Assembly: GCA_031382085.1 (NCBI GenBank)
Contig: JANMYM010000062.1
Coordinates: forward strand, 3,309 to 67,308
Direction of reading: 5' to 3'
Length of the DNA: 64,000 nucleotides
Source: UBA964 sp031382085
GTDB taxonomy: Bacteria > Pseudomonadota > Gammaproteobacteria > Steroidobacterales > Steroidobacteraceae
Part shown: positions 27,430-38,423 of the stretch, piece after piece
How the letters are laid out: the number at the start of each line of letters is the position of its first letter
How positions within the stretch are numbered: the first letter of the stretch is position 1
Notes under the pieces: model-generated
Databases searched by the model: none
What the model was told of the DNA's origin: nothing
The model's input: only the letters and a program-made list of their open reading frames with translations
Program-made: the position numbers and the translations under genes

Positions 27430-28800
27430 TTAGCCTTCCCGAGCCTTGAGAGCGGCTAACAGTTTGTCATGCAATCCACCGAAGCCGCCATTGCTCATGA
27501 TAAGCACGTGGTCGCCCGCGCGCACCGCGGTCAGCAGGCCTGCCAACAAGGCCTCCACGCTCGCCGCAGTCCGGCCGCGCGCGCCCAGCGCGCCGCTGAC
27601 CTGCGACATATCCCAGCCCAGGTCCGCAGGCGCAAGCAGCCAGACGGCATCGGCCTCGGCAAACGATGCCGCCAACGTATCCTTGTGCACGCCGAGACGC
27701 ATGGTGCTGGAGCGTGGCTCCAGCACCGCAATCAACCGAACCTGCGCGCCGACGCGCCGGCGCAGGCCGCCAATGGTCGTTGCGATAGCGGTCGGGTGAT
27801 GCGCGAAGTCGTCATAAACGGTGACCCCGGCCGCGGTACCGCGCAATTCCATCCGCCGTTTTATGCCGCGAAATTCGCCCAGCGCCGCGCAGGCCTGCGC
27901 GACCGGTACGCCGGCATGGCGCGCGGCCAGGATTGCGGCCAATGCATTGTCAACGTTGTGCAGACCTGACATCGACCAGCGCACCCGGCCCAGTTCGCGG
28001 CCGTCCTCGGTCAGCATGAAATCGCTGCCATCTGCCGCCAGCAACCGGGCTGACAAGCCACTGGCGGCGCTGTGCCCGAAAAATTGCCGTTGCGACCAGC
28101 AACCCTGCTTGAGCACGCGCACGAGGTTGTCATCCGCGGCATTCGTGATGACCAGTCCGCTGCGCGGCACGATGCGGATCAGGTGGTGAAACTGCCGCTC
28201 GATGCTGGCCAGATCCGGATAAATATCGGCGTGGTCGAACTCCAGGTTGTTGAGCACCAGCGTACGCGGCCGGTAATGCACGAACTTCGCGCGTTTGTCG
28301 AAAAACGCGGTGTCGTATTCGTCCGCTTCGATGACGAAGAACGGCGCGGCGCCCAGGCGCGCGCTGCTGTCGAAATTGTCCGCCACGCCACCAATAAGGT
28401 ATCCGGGTTTGAGGCCGGCGAATTCCAGCACCCAGGCTAACAAGCTGGTGGTCGTGGTCTTGCCATGCGTGCCCGCGACCGCCAGCACCCATCGATCCTG
28501 CAACACCACGCGCGACAGCCATTCGGGGCCCGATAAGTAGGGAATCCGACTTTCAAGCAGCGCTTCCACCACCGGCTGCCCGCGGCTCATGACATTGCCG
28601 ACCACCACGACGTCGGGCGCCGGTGTCAGCTGTGCCACATCAAAGCCTTCGATTAGATCAATGCCCAGCGCGGCAAGCTGCGTACTCATCGGCGGATAGA
28701 CGTTGCGGTCGGAGCCTGTGACCCTGTGGCCGGCGGCACGTGCAATGGCCGCGATCCCGCCCATGAAGGTGCCGCAGATTCCGAGGATATGGACGTGCAT
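27430..28800 (-). CDS. mpl: UDP-N-acetylmuramate:L-Ala-gamma-D-Glu-meso-Dap ligase
   Basis: Mpl re-attaches recycled murein tripeptide to UDP-MurNAc. The 456-residue Mur-ligase family protein starts MHVHILGICGTFMGGIAAIA. It has the ATP loop AGTHGKTTTTSLLAWVLE, the Mpl-type YLIGGVADNFDSSARLG, EADEYDTAFFDKRAKFVHY and YDDFAHHPTAI. These separate Mpl from MurC. It is three bases after an uncharacterised membrane-protein gene and five bases before ubiX. Confidence 0.95.
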   Translation of the reverse strand: MHVHILGICGTFMGGIAAIARAAGHRVTGSDRNVYPPMSTQLAALGIDLIEGFDVAQLTPAPDVVVVGNVMSRGQPVVEALLESRIPYLSGPEWLSRVVLQDRWVLAVAGTHGKTTTTSLLAWVLEFAGLKPGYLIGGVADNFDSSARLGAAPFFVIEADEYDTAFFDKRAKFVHYRPRTLVLNNLEFDHADIYPDLASIERQFHHLIRIVPRSGLVITNAADDNLVRVLKQGCWSQRQFFGHSAASGLSARLLAADGSDFMLTEDGRELGRVRWSMSGLHNVDNALAAILAARHAGVPVAQACAALGEFRGIKRRMELRGTAAGVTVYDDFAHHPTAIATTIGGLRRRVGAQVRLIAVLEPRSSTMRLGVHKDTLAASFAEADAVWLLAPADLGWDMSQVSGALGARGRTAASVEALLAGLLTAVRAGDHVLIMSNGGFGGLHDKLLAALKAREG

Positions 28801-28803
28801 GTC

Positions 28804-29373
28804 TCAGCCACCGGCGGCGGCGGCCGCCGTCGGACCTAACAACATGGCGCCGACCAGCACCACGAATATTTCCAGCGACAGCACCACCAGAAACGACAAA
28901 GCCAGCGAGCGTTCGACGGCCTGCGACAAAATCCAGGACTTCACGTACACGTCGTAAACCGAAACGACGACCATTGAGAGCCCCACCAGGCCGCGCAGGC
29001 TGGCCATGCTGTCTGGAACCGCAACCGCCGCCAGCAACAGCAGCAATACGGCGCTACTGGTAAACAGCGAGATGCCGAGAATTGCCGTGATGGTCTGCAG
29101 GGCGCGCGACGACTGCCCAAAAGAGCGCAGCACCAGCGCGTAAGCCGCCACGCCCAGCAGCACGACAAATGGCACGATCACATAGCCCGGCGCGCCTGCT
29201 TCGATCTTGACTGTCTGCAGCTGCGCAAAGCGCGCCGCGGACTGATTGACACCGATACCGATGGCCGCCGAAACGGCCGCGGTCACCGCAAGCAGTACCG
29301 GCGAGTAAGGCAGATCCGACGGCAGGCGCCTGCGCCAGAGAATTTCCCAATACAGTTGCAATGTTTCCAGCAT
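28804..29373 (-). CDS. Uncharacterised integral membrane protein
   Basis: The 189-residue product starts MLETLQLYWEILWRRRLPSD. It has about four to five hydrophobic segments (VLLAVTAAVSAAIGIGV, YVIVPFVVLLGVAAYALVL, LFTSSAVLLLLLAAVAV, LVVLSLEIFVVLVGAMLLG). No family motif is recognised. ATG 29373 is preferred because a longer frame runs into the divergent rnd start at 29395. The gene heads the operon with mpl, ubiX and the LON-domain gene, so a role near the envelope is possible but unproven. Confidence 0.75.
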   Translation of the reverse strand: MLETLQLYWEILWRRRLPSDLPYSPVLLAVTAAVSAAIGIGVNQSAARFAQLQTVKIEAGAPGYVIVPFVVLLGVAAYALVLRSFGQSSRALQTITAILGISLFTSSAVLLLLLAAVAVPDSMASLRGLVGLSMVVVSVYDVYVKSWILSQAVERSLALSFLVVLSLEIFVVLVGAMLLGPTAAAAAGG

Positions 29374-29394
29374 AATCGCGCCGCATTTTGGCAC

Positions 29395-30501
29395 ATGAAC
29401 ACTCCTCCAACACTGATTGCTGACCGGGAAACTCTGGAAGCGCTGACGCAACGCGCCGGCGGCGCCGGGCTATTGGCGCTCGACACCGAGTTCATGCGCG
29501 AAAAAACCTATCGCGCCGAACTTTGCCTGCTGCAAGTTGGCGATACCGAATGGCGGACCTGCATCGACCCGCTGGCCGTCGACCTTGCCCAGGGCTCGGG
29601 CTGGTTGCGCGATCGCTGGCAATCGCCGCAATGCCAGATAGTCATGCATGCGGGCCGGCAGGATCTGGAGGTCCTGGCGCCGTGTCTCGGCATGCCACGC
29701 AATGTCTTTGACACCCAGATCGCCGCCGGCCTGAGTGGCCTGCCGCCGCAGATTGGTTACGCCGAACTCGCCCGCCGCCTGCTCGGCGTGGAGCTCAGCA
29801 AGGCCGAAACCCGCACTGACTGGGCCCGCCGGCCGCTGACCGCGGCGCAGATCGATTACGCGCTGGATGATGTGCGCTACCTGCCGGCATTGCACACCGC
29901 CTTGCTAACAAAATTGCAGTCGCTGGGCCGCGGCGATTGGCTGGCGGAAGAATTGGCTATTTTTGATAACCCGGCGCTGCTGGACGTGCGGCCCGAACTG
30001 GCGTGGCAGCGCCTCAAAGGTCTGCATGGGCTTGATCCATTGCGAGCCAGGCTGGCGCAGCAGCTCGCCGAGTGGCGCGAGCTGCGGGCGATCAAACGCA
30101 ATCGTCCGCGTGGCTGGATTCTCGATGATGGCGTGCTGCGCGCCATGGTGCAGGAGCCGCCCCGCGATCTCGAGGCACTGCGCGCGATACCGGAAATGCA
30201 GCGTGGCATCGTCGATCGGGTCGGAGACGAGCTGCTGGCCCTGATTGCAGGCTGTGACCTCCCGCAGGACCTGCCGCCGTTGCCAAGACGCACGCGCCCC
30301 GATGCGGAATTTGAAGCCCTGGTCCGCAGGCTCGGTGAAGCAACACGGACCGCGGCGACACAGCTGGAACTGGCACCCGAAGTGCTGGCGACACGCAAGG
30401 ATCTTGAGCAGGTCGCACGCGGCGACACGGCCGCCGCGCCACTCAACGGCTGGCGGCGCGAGGTGATCGGCCTGAAATTGCTGGCGGCGCGGGCGGGCTG
30501 A
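29395..30501 (+). CDS. rnd: Ribonuclease D
   Basis: RNase D is a 3'-5' exonuclease that trims tRNA precursors. The 368 residues contain the DEDD motifs: ALDTEFMREKTY (Exo I, Asp and Glu), VMHAGRQDLEVL (Exo II, Asp) and YALDDVRYLPAL (Exo III, Tyr-x3-Asp). The C-terminal half contains HRDC domains (LAQQLAEWRELRAIKRNRPR). The start at ATG 29395 matches the family length; an in-frame codon at 29356 would overlap the divergent gene. Confidence 0.95.
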   Translation: MNTPPTLIADRETLEALTQRAGGAGLLALDTEFMREKTYRAELCLLQVGDTEWRTCIDPLAVDLAQGSGWLRDRWQSPQCQIVMHAGRQDLEVLAPCLGMPRNVFDTQIAAGLSGLPPQIGYAELARRLLGVELSKAETRTDWARRPLTAAQIDYALDDVRYLPALHTALLTKLQSLGRGDWLAEELAIFDNPALLDVRPELAWQRLKGLHGLDPLRARLAQQLAEWRELRAIKRNRPRGWILDDGVLRAMVQEPPRDLEALRAIPEMQRGIVDRVGDELLALIAGCDLPQDLPPLPRRTRPDAEFEALVRRLGEATRTAATQLELAPEVLATRKDLEQVARGDTAAAPLNGWRREVIGLKLLAARAG

Positions 30502-30514
30502 GCTGCCGCCCTGG

Positions 30515-31162
30515 CTAACGCAGCGCCGCTGCGACGCGCGCGGTCACATCGGCCAGCGAGCCGATCGCATCCACTTCGCGCAACAGCCCGCGGGCACGGT
30601 AGAAGTCCGCCAACGGTCTGGTGTCACGATCATAGACGGCGAGCCGCTGTACCACGGTCGCTTCCTCATCGTCCTTGCGCTGGATCAACCTGGGCGTATT
30701 GCACTGCCCGGCGCAGGGCGGCGGCACCGACGGCGGCGCCGTATAAACGTTGAACACCCGCTGGCAATCAGCGCAGGTGCGGCGCCCGGAAATACGCTTG
30801 ACCAGGTCGTCGTTAGGTACTTTGAAAAGGATCACGCGATCGAGCGGCAGCTTCAGCTCCGCCAGCATCGCCGCGAATCCTTCCGCCTGCGGCAGCGTGC
30901 GTGGGAAGCCATCCATGATGAAGCCCTGTGCGGCATCGGCCTGCCCGATCCGATCGCGCACCATGTCGATGACGGTCGCGTCATCGACCAGGTCGCCGCG
31001 GGCCATGATGCCATCGACGCGCAGACCTAACGGCGTACCGCGCTTGCGATGATCGCGGAACAGGTCGCCGGTGGAAATCTGCGGAATGTGCAAGGGCTCG
31101 ACCAGCCGTTGAGCTTGCGTGCCCTTGCCTGACCCCGGAGGGCCCAGGAAAACCACTCGCAT
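30515..31162 (-). CDS. adk: Adenylate kinase
   Basis: It interconverts AMP, ADP and ATP. The 215 residues begin MRVVFLGPPGSGKGTQAQRL (P-loop), followed by ISTGDLFRDH, MDGFPRTLPQAEG and the long-type LID with RTCADCQRVFNVY. The LID also carries a further Cys (CAGQCN), which suggests a Zn-type lid (four Cys: CADC and CAGQC). Many gammaproteobacterial adenylate kinases lack this Cys set, so it is a mild oddity. It is convergent with rnd and lies nine bases after sodC. Confidence 0.95.
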   Translation of the reverse strand: MRVVFLGPPGSGKGTQAQRLVEPLHIPQISTGDLFRDHRKRGTPLGLRVDGIMARGDLVDDATVIDMVRDRIGQADAAQGFIMDGFPRTLPQAEGFAAMLAELKLPLDRVILFKVPNDDLVKRISGRRTCADCQRVFNVYTAPPSVPPPCAGQCNTPRLIQRKDDEEATVVQRLAVYDRDTRPLADFYRARGLLREVDAIGSLADVTARVAAALR

Positions 31163-31171
31163 CGGGCGACC

Positions 31172-31696
31172 TCAGCCAATAACGGCGCAGGCCACGCGCG
31201 GGCCGGCATTGCCGCTGGGCTGGGTAGTGAAATCGTCCGGCTTGCCATGCACGATGAGCGCGCGGCCCTTGAGGCCTTTGGCCCCTTCCCACTCCAGGGT
31301 GCTCAGATCTGCATCCACCCGTGCAACGCCCCTGGCGTTGGCCCGGAGGCTGGGCAAGTCGCCAGCGTGGTGCGCCGCGTCGCCAAAGCGTCCGTGCGCG
31401 CTGCCGCCCGGGTTGAAGTGGCCACCGGCACTCGCGGCATCGGGCGCCGAGCAATCACCCTTGTCGTGAATGTGAAAGCCGTGTTCCGAGCCTGGCTCCA
31501 GGCCCGTCACCGTGGCGCGCAAATGAATCCTGGCGCCGTTACGGGCTATCCGGACCTGGCCGCCGACAGCACTGCCCGATCGGGCCTCGAGTAACACAAC
31601 GACGAGGCTGCGGTTCGGATTTCCCGAGGTCGCGCAAGCACCTACCCCCAACATCGCCGTCGCGACGACGGCGGCTCTAACAGCAGACACTGACAT
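31172..31696 (-). CDS. sodC: Cu/Zn superoxide dismutase, probable lipoprotein
   Basis: SodC dismutates periplasmic superoxide. The 174 residues start with MSVSAVRAAVVATAMLGVG followed by ACATSG, a lipobox-like site. The Cu ligands appear in GSEHGFHIHDKGDC and the Zn/Cu set in AGGHFNPGG, AHHAGDLPS and LIVHGKPDDF. The two Cys expected for the internal disulfide are in DKGDC and RVACAVIG. ATG 31696 is chosen because it opens the signal peptide. It is upstream of, and co-oriented with, adk. Confidence 0.9.
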   Translation of the reverse strand: MSVSAVRAAVVATAMLGVGACATSGNPNRSLVVVLLEARSGSAVGGQVRIARNGARIHLRATVTGLEPGSEHGFHIHDKGDCSAPDAASAGGHFNPGGSAHGRFGDAAHHAGDLPSLRANARGVARVDADLSTLEWEGAKGLKGRALIVHGKPDDFTTQPSGNAGPRVACAVIG

Positions 31697-31793
31697 GATG
31701 CGTTTCTCTCCTGCGGTTCCCGAGTCTACCCGATGCGCCATTCAGCGTCTCGCGGCAGCCAATTTCGCGCTCTTGCCGTAAACTCCCGCCACC

Positions 31794-33077
31794 ATGAAAA
31801 AGACCGCAAATAAACCCGCCAAACCCCGCAACGCGCTCTATGCCCAGTCGGGTGGTGTGTCCGCCGTGATCAATGCGTCGGCCGCCGGTATCATCGAAAC
31901 CGCGCGCAAGTACCCGCGCCAGATTGGCAAGGTCTATGCCGGCCGGCACGGCATTGTGGGTGCGTTGGAAGAGGATCTGATCGATACCAGCCGTGAATCG
32001 CATGCAACCATCCGCGGCCTGCGCTACACACCCGCCGGCGCTTTTGGCTCGGCGCGCTACAAGCTCAAGGGCATCGACAAGAATCGCGCCGAATACGAGC
32101 GGCTGCTCGAGGTTTTCAAGGCCCACGACATCGGCTATTTCTTTTACAACGGCGGCAACGACTCGATGGACACAGCCCACAAGCTGTCGCAGATCGGCGA
32201 GTCGTTAGGCTATCCGATCACCTGCGTGGGCGTGCCCAAGACCGTGGACAATGACCTGCCATTTACCGATTGCTGCCCCGGCTTCGGCTCGGTCGCCAAA
32301 TACGTTGCAATCTCGACGCTGGAAGCGTCGCTGGATGTCGCCTCGATGGCGCGCACCTCGACCAAAGTGTTTGTCATGGAAGTCATGGGCCGTCATGCCG
32401 GCTGGATTGCCGCCGCAGGCGGGCTCGCCGGCCGCAATGCTAACGAGCCGCCGCACATCATCCTGTTCCCGGAAATTCCGTTCGAGCAGGAAAAATTCCT
32501 GGCTAGAGTCAAGCAGTGTGTCACCGATTTCGGCTACTGCGTCATTGTTGTCAGCGAAGGCACGGCAACCGCCGATGGCAAATTTCTCGCCGACGCCGGC
32601 ACGCTCGATGCCTTCGGTCACACGCAACTGGGCGGCGTGGGTCCGGTCATTGCCAACATGGTTAAAAAGGCCCACGGTTACAAGTATCACTGGGCCGTGG
32701 CCGATTACCTGCAGCGCGCCGCGCGCCACATCGCCTCGAAGGTGGATGTCGAGCAGGCCTACGCGATGGGCAAGGCAGCGGTCGAGCTCGCAGTGCAGGG
32801 CCGCAACTCGGTCATGCCCACGGTCGTCCGCAAATCCTCGCGGCCCTACAAGTGGACCGTCGGCTCGGTACCGCTCGCCAAGGTTGCCAACGTTGAGAAA
32901 AAAATGCCGCGCGATTACATCACCGCCGACGGTTTCGGCATCACCCGCAAATGCCGGCGGTATCTTTCGCCCCTGATCGGCGGCGGCGATCCGCCGCCCT
33001 ATAAGGACGGCTTGCCGGCGTACGTCCGTATCAAGGGCATCAGCGTGAAAAAGAAACTCCCGCCCTTCAAAGCCTGA
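31794..33077 (+). CDS. pfp: Pyrophosphate-dependent 6-phosphofructokinase
   Basis: The 427-residue protein phosphorylates fructose-6-phosphate, most likely with PPi. YAQSGGVSAVINASAAG is the N-terminal loop and GGNDSMDTAHKL has Asp at the position that is Gly in ATP enzymes, which blocks ATP. GVPKTVDNDL has the Lys typical of PPi enzymes, followed by MGRHAGWIAA. The adjacent proton pyrophosphatase at 34297 supports a PPi-based energy economy. Because PPi-PFK is reversible it could also serve gluconeogenesis. No ATP-PFK gene is in the window. Confidence 0.9.
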   Translation: MKKTANKPAKPRNALYAQSGGVSAVINASAAGIIETARKYPRQIGKVYAGRHGIVGALEEDLIDTSRESHATIRGLRYTPAGAFGSARYKLKGIDKNRAEYERLLEVFKAHDIGYFFYNGGNDSMDTAHKLSQIGESLGYPITCVGVPKTVDNDLPFTDCCPGFGSVAKYVAISTLEASLDVASMARTSTKVFVMEVMGRHAGWIAAAGGLAGRNANEPPHIILFPEIPFEQEKFLARVKQCVTDFGYCVIVVSEGTATADGKFLADAGTLDAFGHTQLGGVGPVIANMVKKAHGYKYHWAVADYLQRAARHIASKVDVEQAYAMGKAAVELAVQGRNSVMPTVVRKSSRPYKWTVGSVPLAKVANVEKKMPRDYITADGFGITRKCRRYLSPLIGGGDPPPYKDGLPAYVRIKGISVKKKLPPFKA

Positions 33078-33089
33078 CGGGCGGCGCGC

Positions 33090-34184
33090 GTGGCACAGGA
33101 TTCCGACTGGATCGACATCGGTTCCGCTGCAGAGCTCGCGGCAAGACCGCTGCAGGCGCTGGCGCACGGCAACGGCCGTATTGCGCTCAGTCATGTCGAT
33201 GGCGTATTTGGCGCGGTGTCTAACATCTGCAATCATGTCGGCGGACCGCTGGGTGAGGGCCGGCTCGATGGCGAGTACCTGGTCTGTCCCTGGCATCAAT
33301 GGAAATTTCATCGCTGCACCGGCCAGGGCGAGCCGGGCTATGAAGGCGATCGCGTGCCACCGTATGCGGTGCGTGTGGCCGGGGGCCGGGTGCTTGTGAG
33401 TGCGAAACCGACCAGCGCGCGGGGCCGTCTGCCGCACAAGGCACATCCGCTGGCACGGGAGCTGACGCGCGCCAGCGGACCGATCCGCGTCGCCGGTATC
33501 TCGACGACCATCATGCAACCGGGTAACCCGCGTTACTCCACCTCCGAGTCGCTGCTGGAGACTGCGCTCGAGCACGCGCGCGCCAGCGGCGCGGCAACTG
33601 AGTTCATCAAACTGCGTGACCTTAGCTTCCGTGCCTGCGAGGGCTACTACTCGCGCAGCGCGCGCGCCTGCACCTGGCCCTGCTCGATCACCCAGAGCGA
33701 CCCTGACGACCAGCTCGACCGCGTGTACGAAGCCCTGGTGCACTCCGCCGATGTGGTCCTGGTTGCGACGCCGATCCGCTGGGGCGCCGCCAGCTCGCTT
33801 TACTACAAGATGGCCGAGCGCATGAACTGCATCCAGAACCAGCTAACAACCCAGAATCGCGTGCTGATCCAGCGCAAGGTTGCAGGATTCATCATTACCG
33901 GCGGCCAGGACAATGTGCAGGCGGTGGCCGGGCAGCAACTCGGTTTTTTTGCCGAGCTCGGTTTTGTATTTCCGCCGTTTCCCTACGTGGCCCACTCGCT
34001 TGGCTGGACGGCCGAAAACATGGAGCGCAACGTCGAGTACGTGCAGAGCCACGACGAGCTGCGCGCAGGCACGCGTGCGCTGCTCGATCGCTGCGTACAG
34101 ACCGCGCGCGAACTGCGGGCTGGCGAGCCAGGCGCGGAGCCGAAAATCGCGCGTGGCGGGCGCAAGGCCCACGGCACGCCTTAG
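33090..34184 (+). CDS. Rieske [2Fe-2S] domain fused to NADPH-dependent FMN reductase-like flavodoxin domain
   Basis: The 364-residue protein joins two redox domains. Residues about 5-110 form a Rieske ferredoxin domain with CNHVGGPL and, 17 residues on, CPWHQWKF (Cys-x-His and Cys-x2-His cluster ligands). Residues about 130-330 form a flavodoxin-like fold of the NADPH-dependent FMN reductase family (VAGISTTIMQPGNPRYSTSE, VLVATPIRWGAASSLYYKMA). The partners suggest electron transfer from NAD(P)H through FMN to the Rieske cluster and on to an unknown acceptor. It starts at GTG 33090, 12 bases after pfp, and is co-oriented with hppA. Confidence 0.85.
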   Translation: MAQDSDWIDIGSAAELAARPLQALAHGNGRIALSHVDGVFGAVSNICNHVGGPLGEGRLDGEYLVCPWHQWKFHRCTGQGEPGYEGDRVPPYAVRVAGGRVLVSAKPTSARGRLPHKAHPLARELTRASGPIRVAGISTTIMQPGNPRYSTSESLLETALEHARASGAATEFIKLRDLSFRACEGYYSRSARACTWPCSITQSDPDDQLDRVYEALVHSADVVLVATPIRWGAASSLYYKMAERMNCIQNQLTTQNRVLIQRKVAGFIITGGQDNVQAVAGQQLGFFAELGFVFPPFPYVAHSLGWTAENMERNVEYVQSHDELRAGTRALLDRCVQTARELRAGEPGAEPKIARGGRKAHGTP

Positions 34185-34296
34185 CTACCGCGCGCGTGGC
34201 CTGTGCTATTATTCGCGCCCTTTTTGGGGACGGTCAGGGGCTCGTGCCTGTGGCTTGCAAATAACATAACGTCTTGATCTTTGGGGAGATTTCCAG

Positions 34297-36348
<2,052 letters not shown>

Positions 36349-36353
36349 TCAGA

Positions 36354-36375
36354 GGCCGGCTCGCGCCGGGTTTTT
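36354..36375 (+). terminator. Rho-independent terminator after hppA
   Basis: GGCCGGC (36354-36360), loop TCGC, GCCGGG (36365-36370) and TTTTT (36371-36375), six bases after the hppA stop. Confidence 0.75.
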
Positions 36376-36478
36376 GCTTTTTGGGCCCGGCACCTGAAAC
36401 AATCGTCACCCGGGCCCGGTCTGATTCGCAGTCGGATGGTCCGACCACAACGCATTGCACAATACAGGAGATATTCAA

Positions 36479-36745
36479 ATGACCTCAACCAAGACCCTGC
36501 TCGCCGCCGCCATCGGCACGCTCATGTTAGCAAACCTGGCCGCTGCTGCAGATATGGCGGGCGCCGACAAGGCGGCAACGACTGAAAAATGTTTCGGCGT
36601 CGCCAAGGCTGGCAAGAATGACTGCGCCGCGAACGGCCATTCCTGCGCCGGTCAGTCAAAAGCCAACGATGCCAAAGAATGGATAAAGCTGCCCAAGGGC
36701 ACCTGCGAACGCCTGGTTGGCGGTTCGCTGACGGCCGCGAAATAG
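36479..36745 (+). CDS. Bufferin-type precursor peptide (DUF2282)
   Basis: The 88-residue precursor has a signal peptide (KTLLAAAIGTLMLANLAAA, cut near AAA-DM). The Cys-containing core has EKCFGVAKAGKNDCAANG, HSCAGQSKAND and PKGTCERLVGG. The four Cys match the DUF2282/bufferin-1 pattern, in which an MNIO enzyme turns Cys-containing segments into copper-binding groups; this is family knowledge. AGGAG at 36466-36470 fits ATG 36479. The next two genes encode the expected DUF692 and DUF2063 partners. A copper-responsive promoter is likely but no operator was identified. Confidence 0.88.
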   Translation: MTSTKTLLAAAIGTLMLANLAAAADMAGADKAATTEKCFGVAKAGKNDCAANGHSCAGQSKANDAKEWIKLPKGTCERLVGGSLTAAK

Positions 36746-36763
36746 GATCCGTCGACCTTTGGC

Positions 36764-37639
36764 ATGCCGGTCAGCGGTGCAAAGTCACGTGACCGGCTAA
36801 CAACCCAGGTCCTCCCGGCGCAAGCCGGGATCGGCCTGCGGGCCGTACATCACGACGAGTTTCTGGCCTCGCCACCTGACGTCGGCTGGGTTGAGGCGCA
36901 TAGCGAAAATTATTTCGCACTGGGCGGGGCCCAGCCCTGGTTTCTCGAGCAGATCCGCAGCCGCTATCCGCTGTCGCTGCATGGCGTGGGTCTTTCCATC
37001 GGTTCGACCGAGCCGCTCGATGTAACGCACCTCGCGAACTGGCGACGGTTGATCGCCCGATTCGAACCCGCGCTGGTGTCCGAGCATCTGTGCTGGAGCA
37101 GCGCCGGTGGAGTTTTCAGCAACGACCTGCTGCCGCTGCCGTACACACGCGAGGCGCTGGATCACCTGGTGTCCCGCATGAGCCAGGTGCAGGAAGCACT
37201 CGGCCGGCAAATGCTGATCGAAAACGTGTCGTCGTATCTCGAATTCAAGTCGAGCGAAATGCCAGAGTGGGTGTTTGTCGCGGAACTGGCGCAACGCGCT
37301 GGCTGCGGCATTTTGCTGGACGTCAACAATATCTATGTCAGTGCCTGCAATCACGCCTTCGATGCTCGCCAGTTCATCGACGCGATGCCGGCAACAGCCA
37401 TCGGCGAGATTCACCTGGCTGGTCACAGCATCAATCGCATCGACCAGCGGCAGATCCGCATCGATACCCACAGCACCCATGTCTGCGATGCGGTCTGGGA
37501 TCTCTACGAATACGCCATCCACAAGTTCGGCCCCGTGCCGACGCTGATCGAATGGGATCTCGATATCCCGGCGTTGCCGGTGCTGGCGGCCGAAGCGGCG
37601 CGCGCCGATCGGCATGCGCGCCTCGCGTTAGCCGCATGA
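36764..37639 (+). CDS. DUF692 family MNIO maturase (BufB-like)
   Basis: The 291-residue TIM-barrel belongs to the multinuclear non-heme iron oxidative enzyme family. Candidate metal ligands are visible in order: SLHGVGLSIG (His), SEHLCWSS (His), LIENVSSYLE (Glu), LLDVNNIYVSACNH (Asp, Asn, His), EIHLAGHS (two His), IDTHSTHV (Asp, His) and LIEWDLDIP (Glu). It would modify the Cys of the peptide encoded 18 bases upstream. The start at 36764 has a weak ribosome binding site. A conserved YGTTAGS motif crosses its end (37627). Confidence 0.92.
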   Translation: MPVSGAKSRDRLTTQVLPAQAGIGLRAVHHDEFLASPPDVGWVEAHSENYFALGGAQPWFLEQIRSRYPLSLHGVGLSIGSTEPLDVTHLANWRRLIARFEPALVSEHLCWSSAGGVFSNDLLPLPYTREALDHLVSRMSQVQEALGRQMLIENVSSYLEFKSSEMPEWVFVAELAQRAGCGILLDVNNIYVSACNHAFDARQFIDAMPATAIGEIHLAGHSINRIDQRQIRIDTHSTHVCDAVWDLYEYAIHKFGPVPTLIEWDLDIPALPVLAAEAARADRHARLALAA

Positions 37640-37643
37640 CCGT

Positions 37644-38420
37644 ATGTTAGGCGCACAGCAGAAATCATTGCTTGACGCGCTGCTTGCGGAACACGCGGGT
37701 ACGTCCGCTGCCCTGTTGGATATCCGCGGCGGCGTTTTTTCGCCCGATGAACGCCTCGGCATTTACCGCAACAATCTGCGCGAGAACTTCCTCAAGGTCC
37801 TGGAGCTGGAATTTCCCGTTGTCCAGCGTCTGGTTGGAGCCGATTACTTTCGCCAGACGGCGCGGCAGTTTCTGCTGCATGCTCCATCGCGCAGCGGCGA
37901 CCTGTTTCACTGCGGGCGCGCGTTTCCGCAATATTTGCGGCAACAATTTGCTGACAGCGACTATGCCTATCTGCCGGATGTCGCGGCGCTCGAATGGGCC
38001 TATCAGGAAGCCACTATTGCTGCCGACGATGCGCGGATTTTCGATCTCGCAGCGCTCGCGACGCTCGATCAGGAATCTTACGACCGCCTGCGGCTGCATA
38101 CGCACCCGGCGCTGCGCCTGGTGCGCTCGCCCTATCCCATCGTTGCCATCTGGGCGGCCAATCAACCGGATGCAACGAGCGATGTGTCCATCGATGTCGG
38201 GCGCGGTGGCGACAACGGCCTCATCACGCGGGCGCTACGCTCCACTCACATCGCTACCATAGATGCAGGCGCGGCTGAGTTTCTGCAGGGGGTGCTGGAT
38301 CGCCGGCCGCTGGGATTGGCGCTCGAGGCGGCTCTTGATACCGACCCGGGCTTCGAGCTCGAGGCCGCGCTCGGACCGTGGATACAGGGCCGCGTATTTG
38401 TCAGCTGGTCGTTAGCCTGA
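37644..38420 (+). CDS. DUF2063 family partner protein (BufC-like)
   Basis: The 258-residue protein has the DUF2063 N-terminal region (LDALLAEHA, RLGIYRNNLRENFLKVLE, YFRQTARQFL) and a C-terminal domain. This family accompanies DUF692 enzymes and acts as precursor-binding or docking partner. It starts four bases after bufB. A DoxX-type membrane gene, sometimes found fourth in such operons, is absent; the next gene is on the other strand. Confidence 0.9.
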   Translation: MLGAQQKSLLDALLAEHAGTSAALLDIRGGVFSPDERLGIYRNNLRENFLKVLELEFPVVQRLVGADYFRQTARQFLLHAPSRSGDLFHCGRAFPQYLRQQFADSDYAYLPDVAALEWAYQEATIAADDARIFDLAALATLDQESYDRLRLHTHPALRLVRSPYPIVAIWAANQPDATSDVSIDVGRGGDNGLITRALRSTHIATIDAGAAEFLQGVLDRRPLGLALEAALDTDPGFELEAALGPWIQGRVFVSWSLA

Positions 38421-38423
38421 GGT

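Noticed and set aside
32205..33743. 512-codon minus-strand frame over pfp and the Rieske gene
   Set aside because: It is antisense to two clear genes and shows only low-complexity Ala/Arg/His-rich sequence with no domain.
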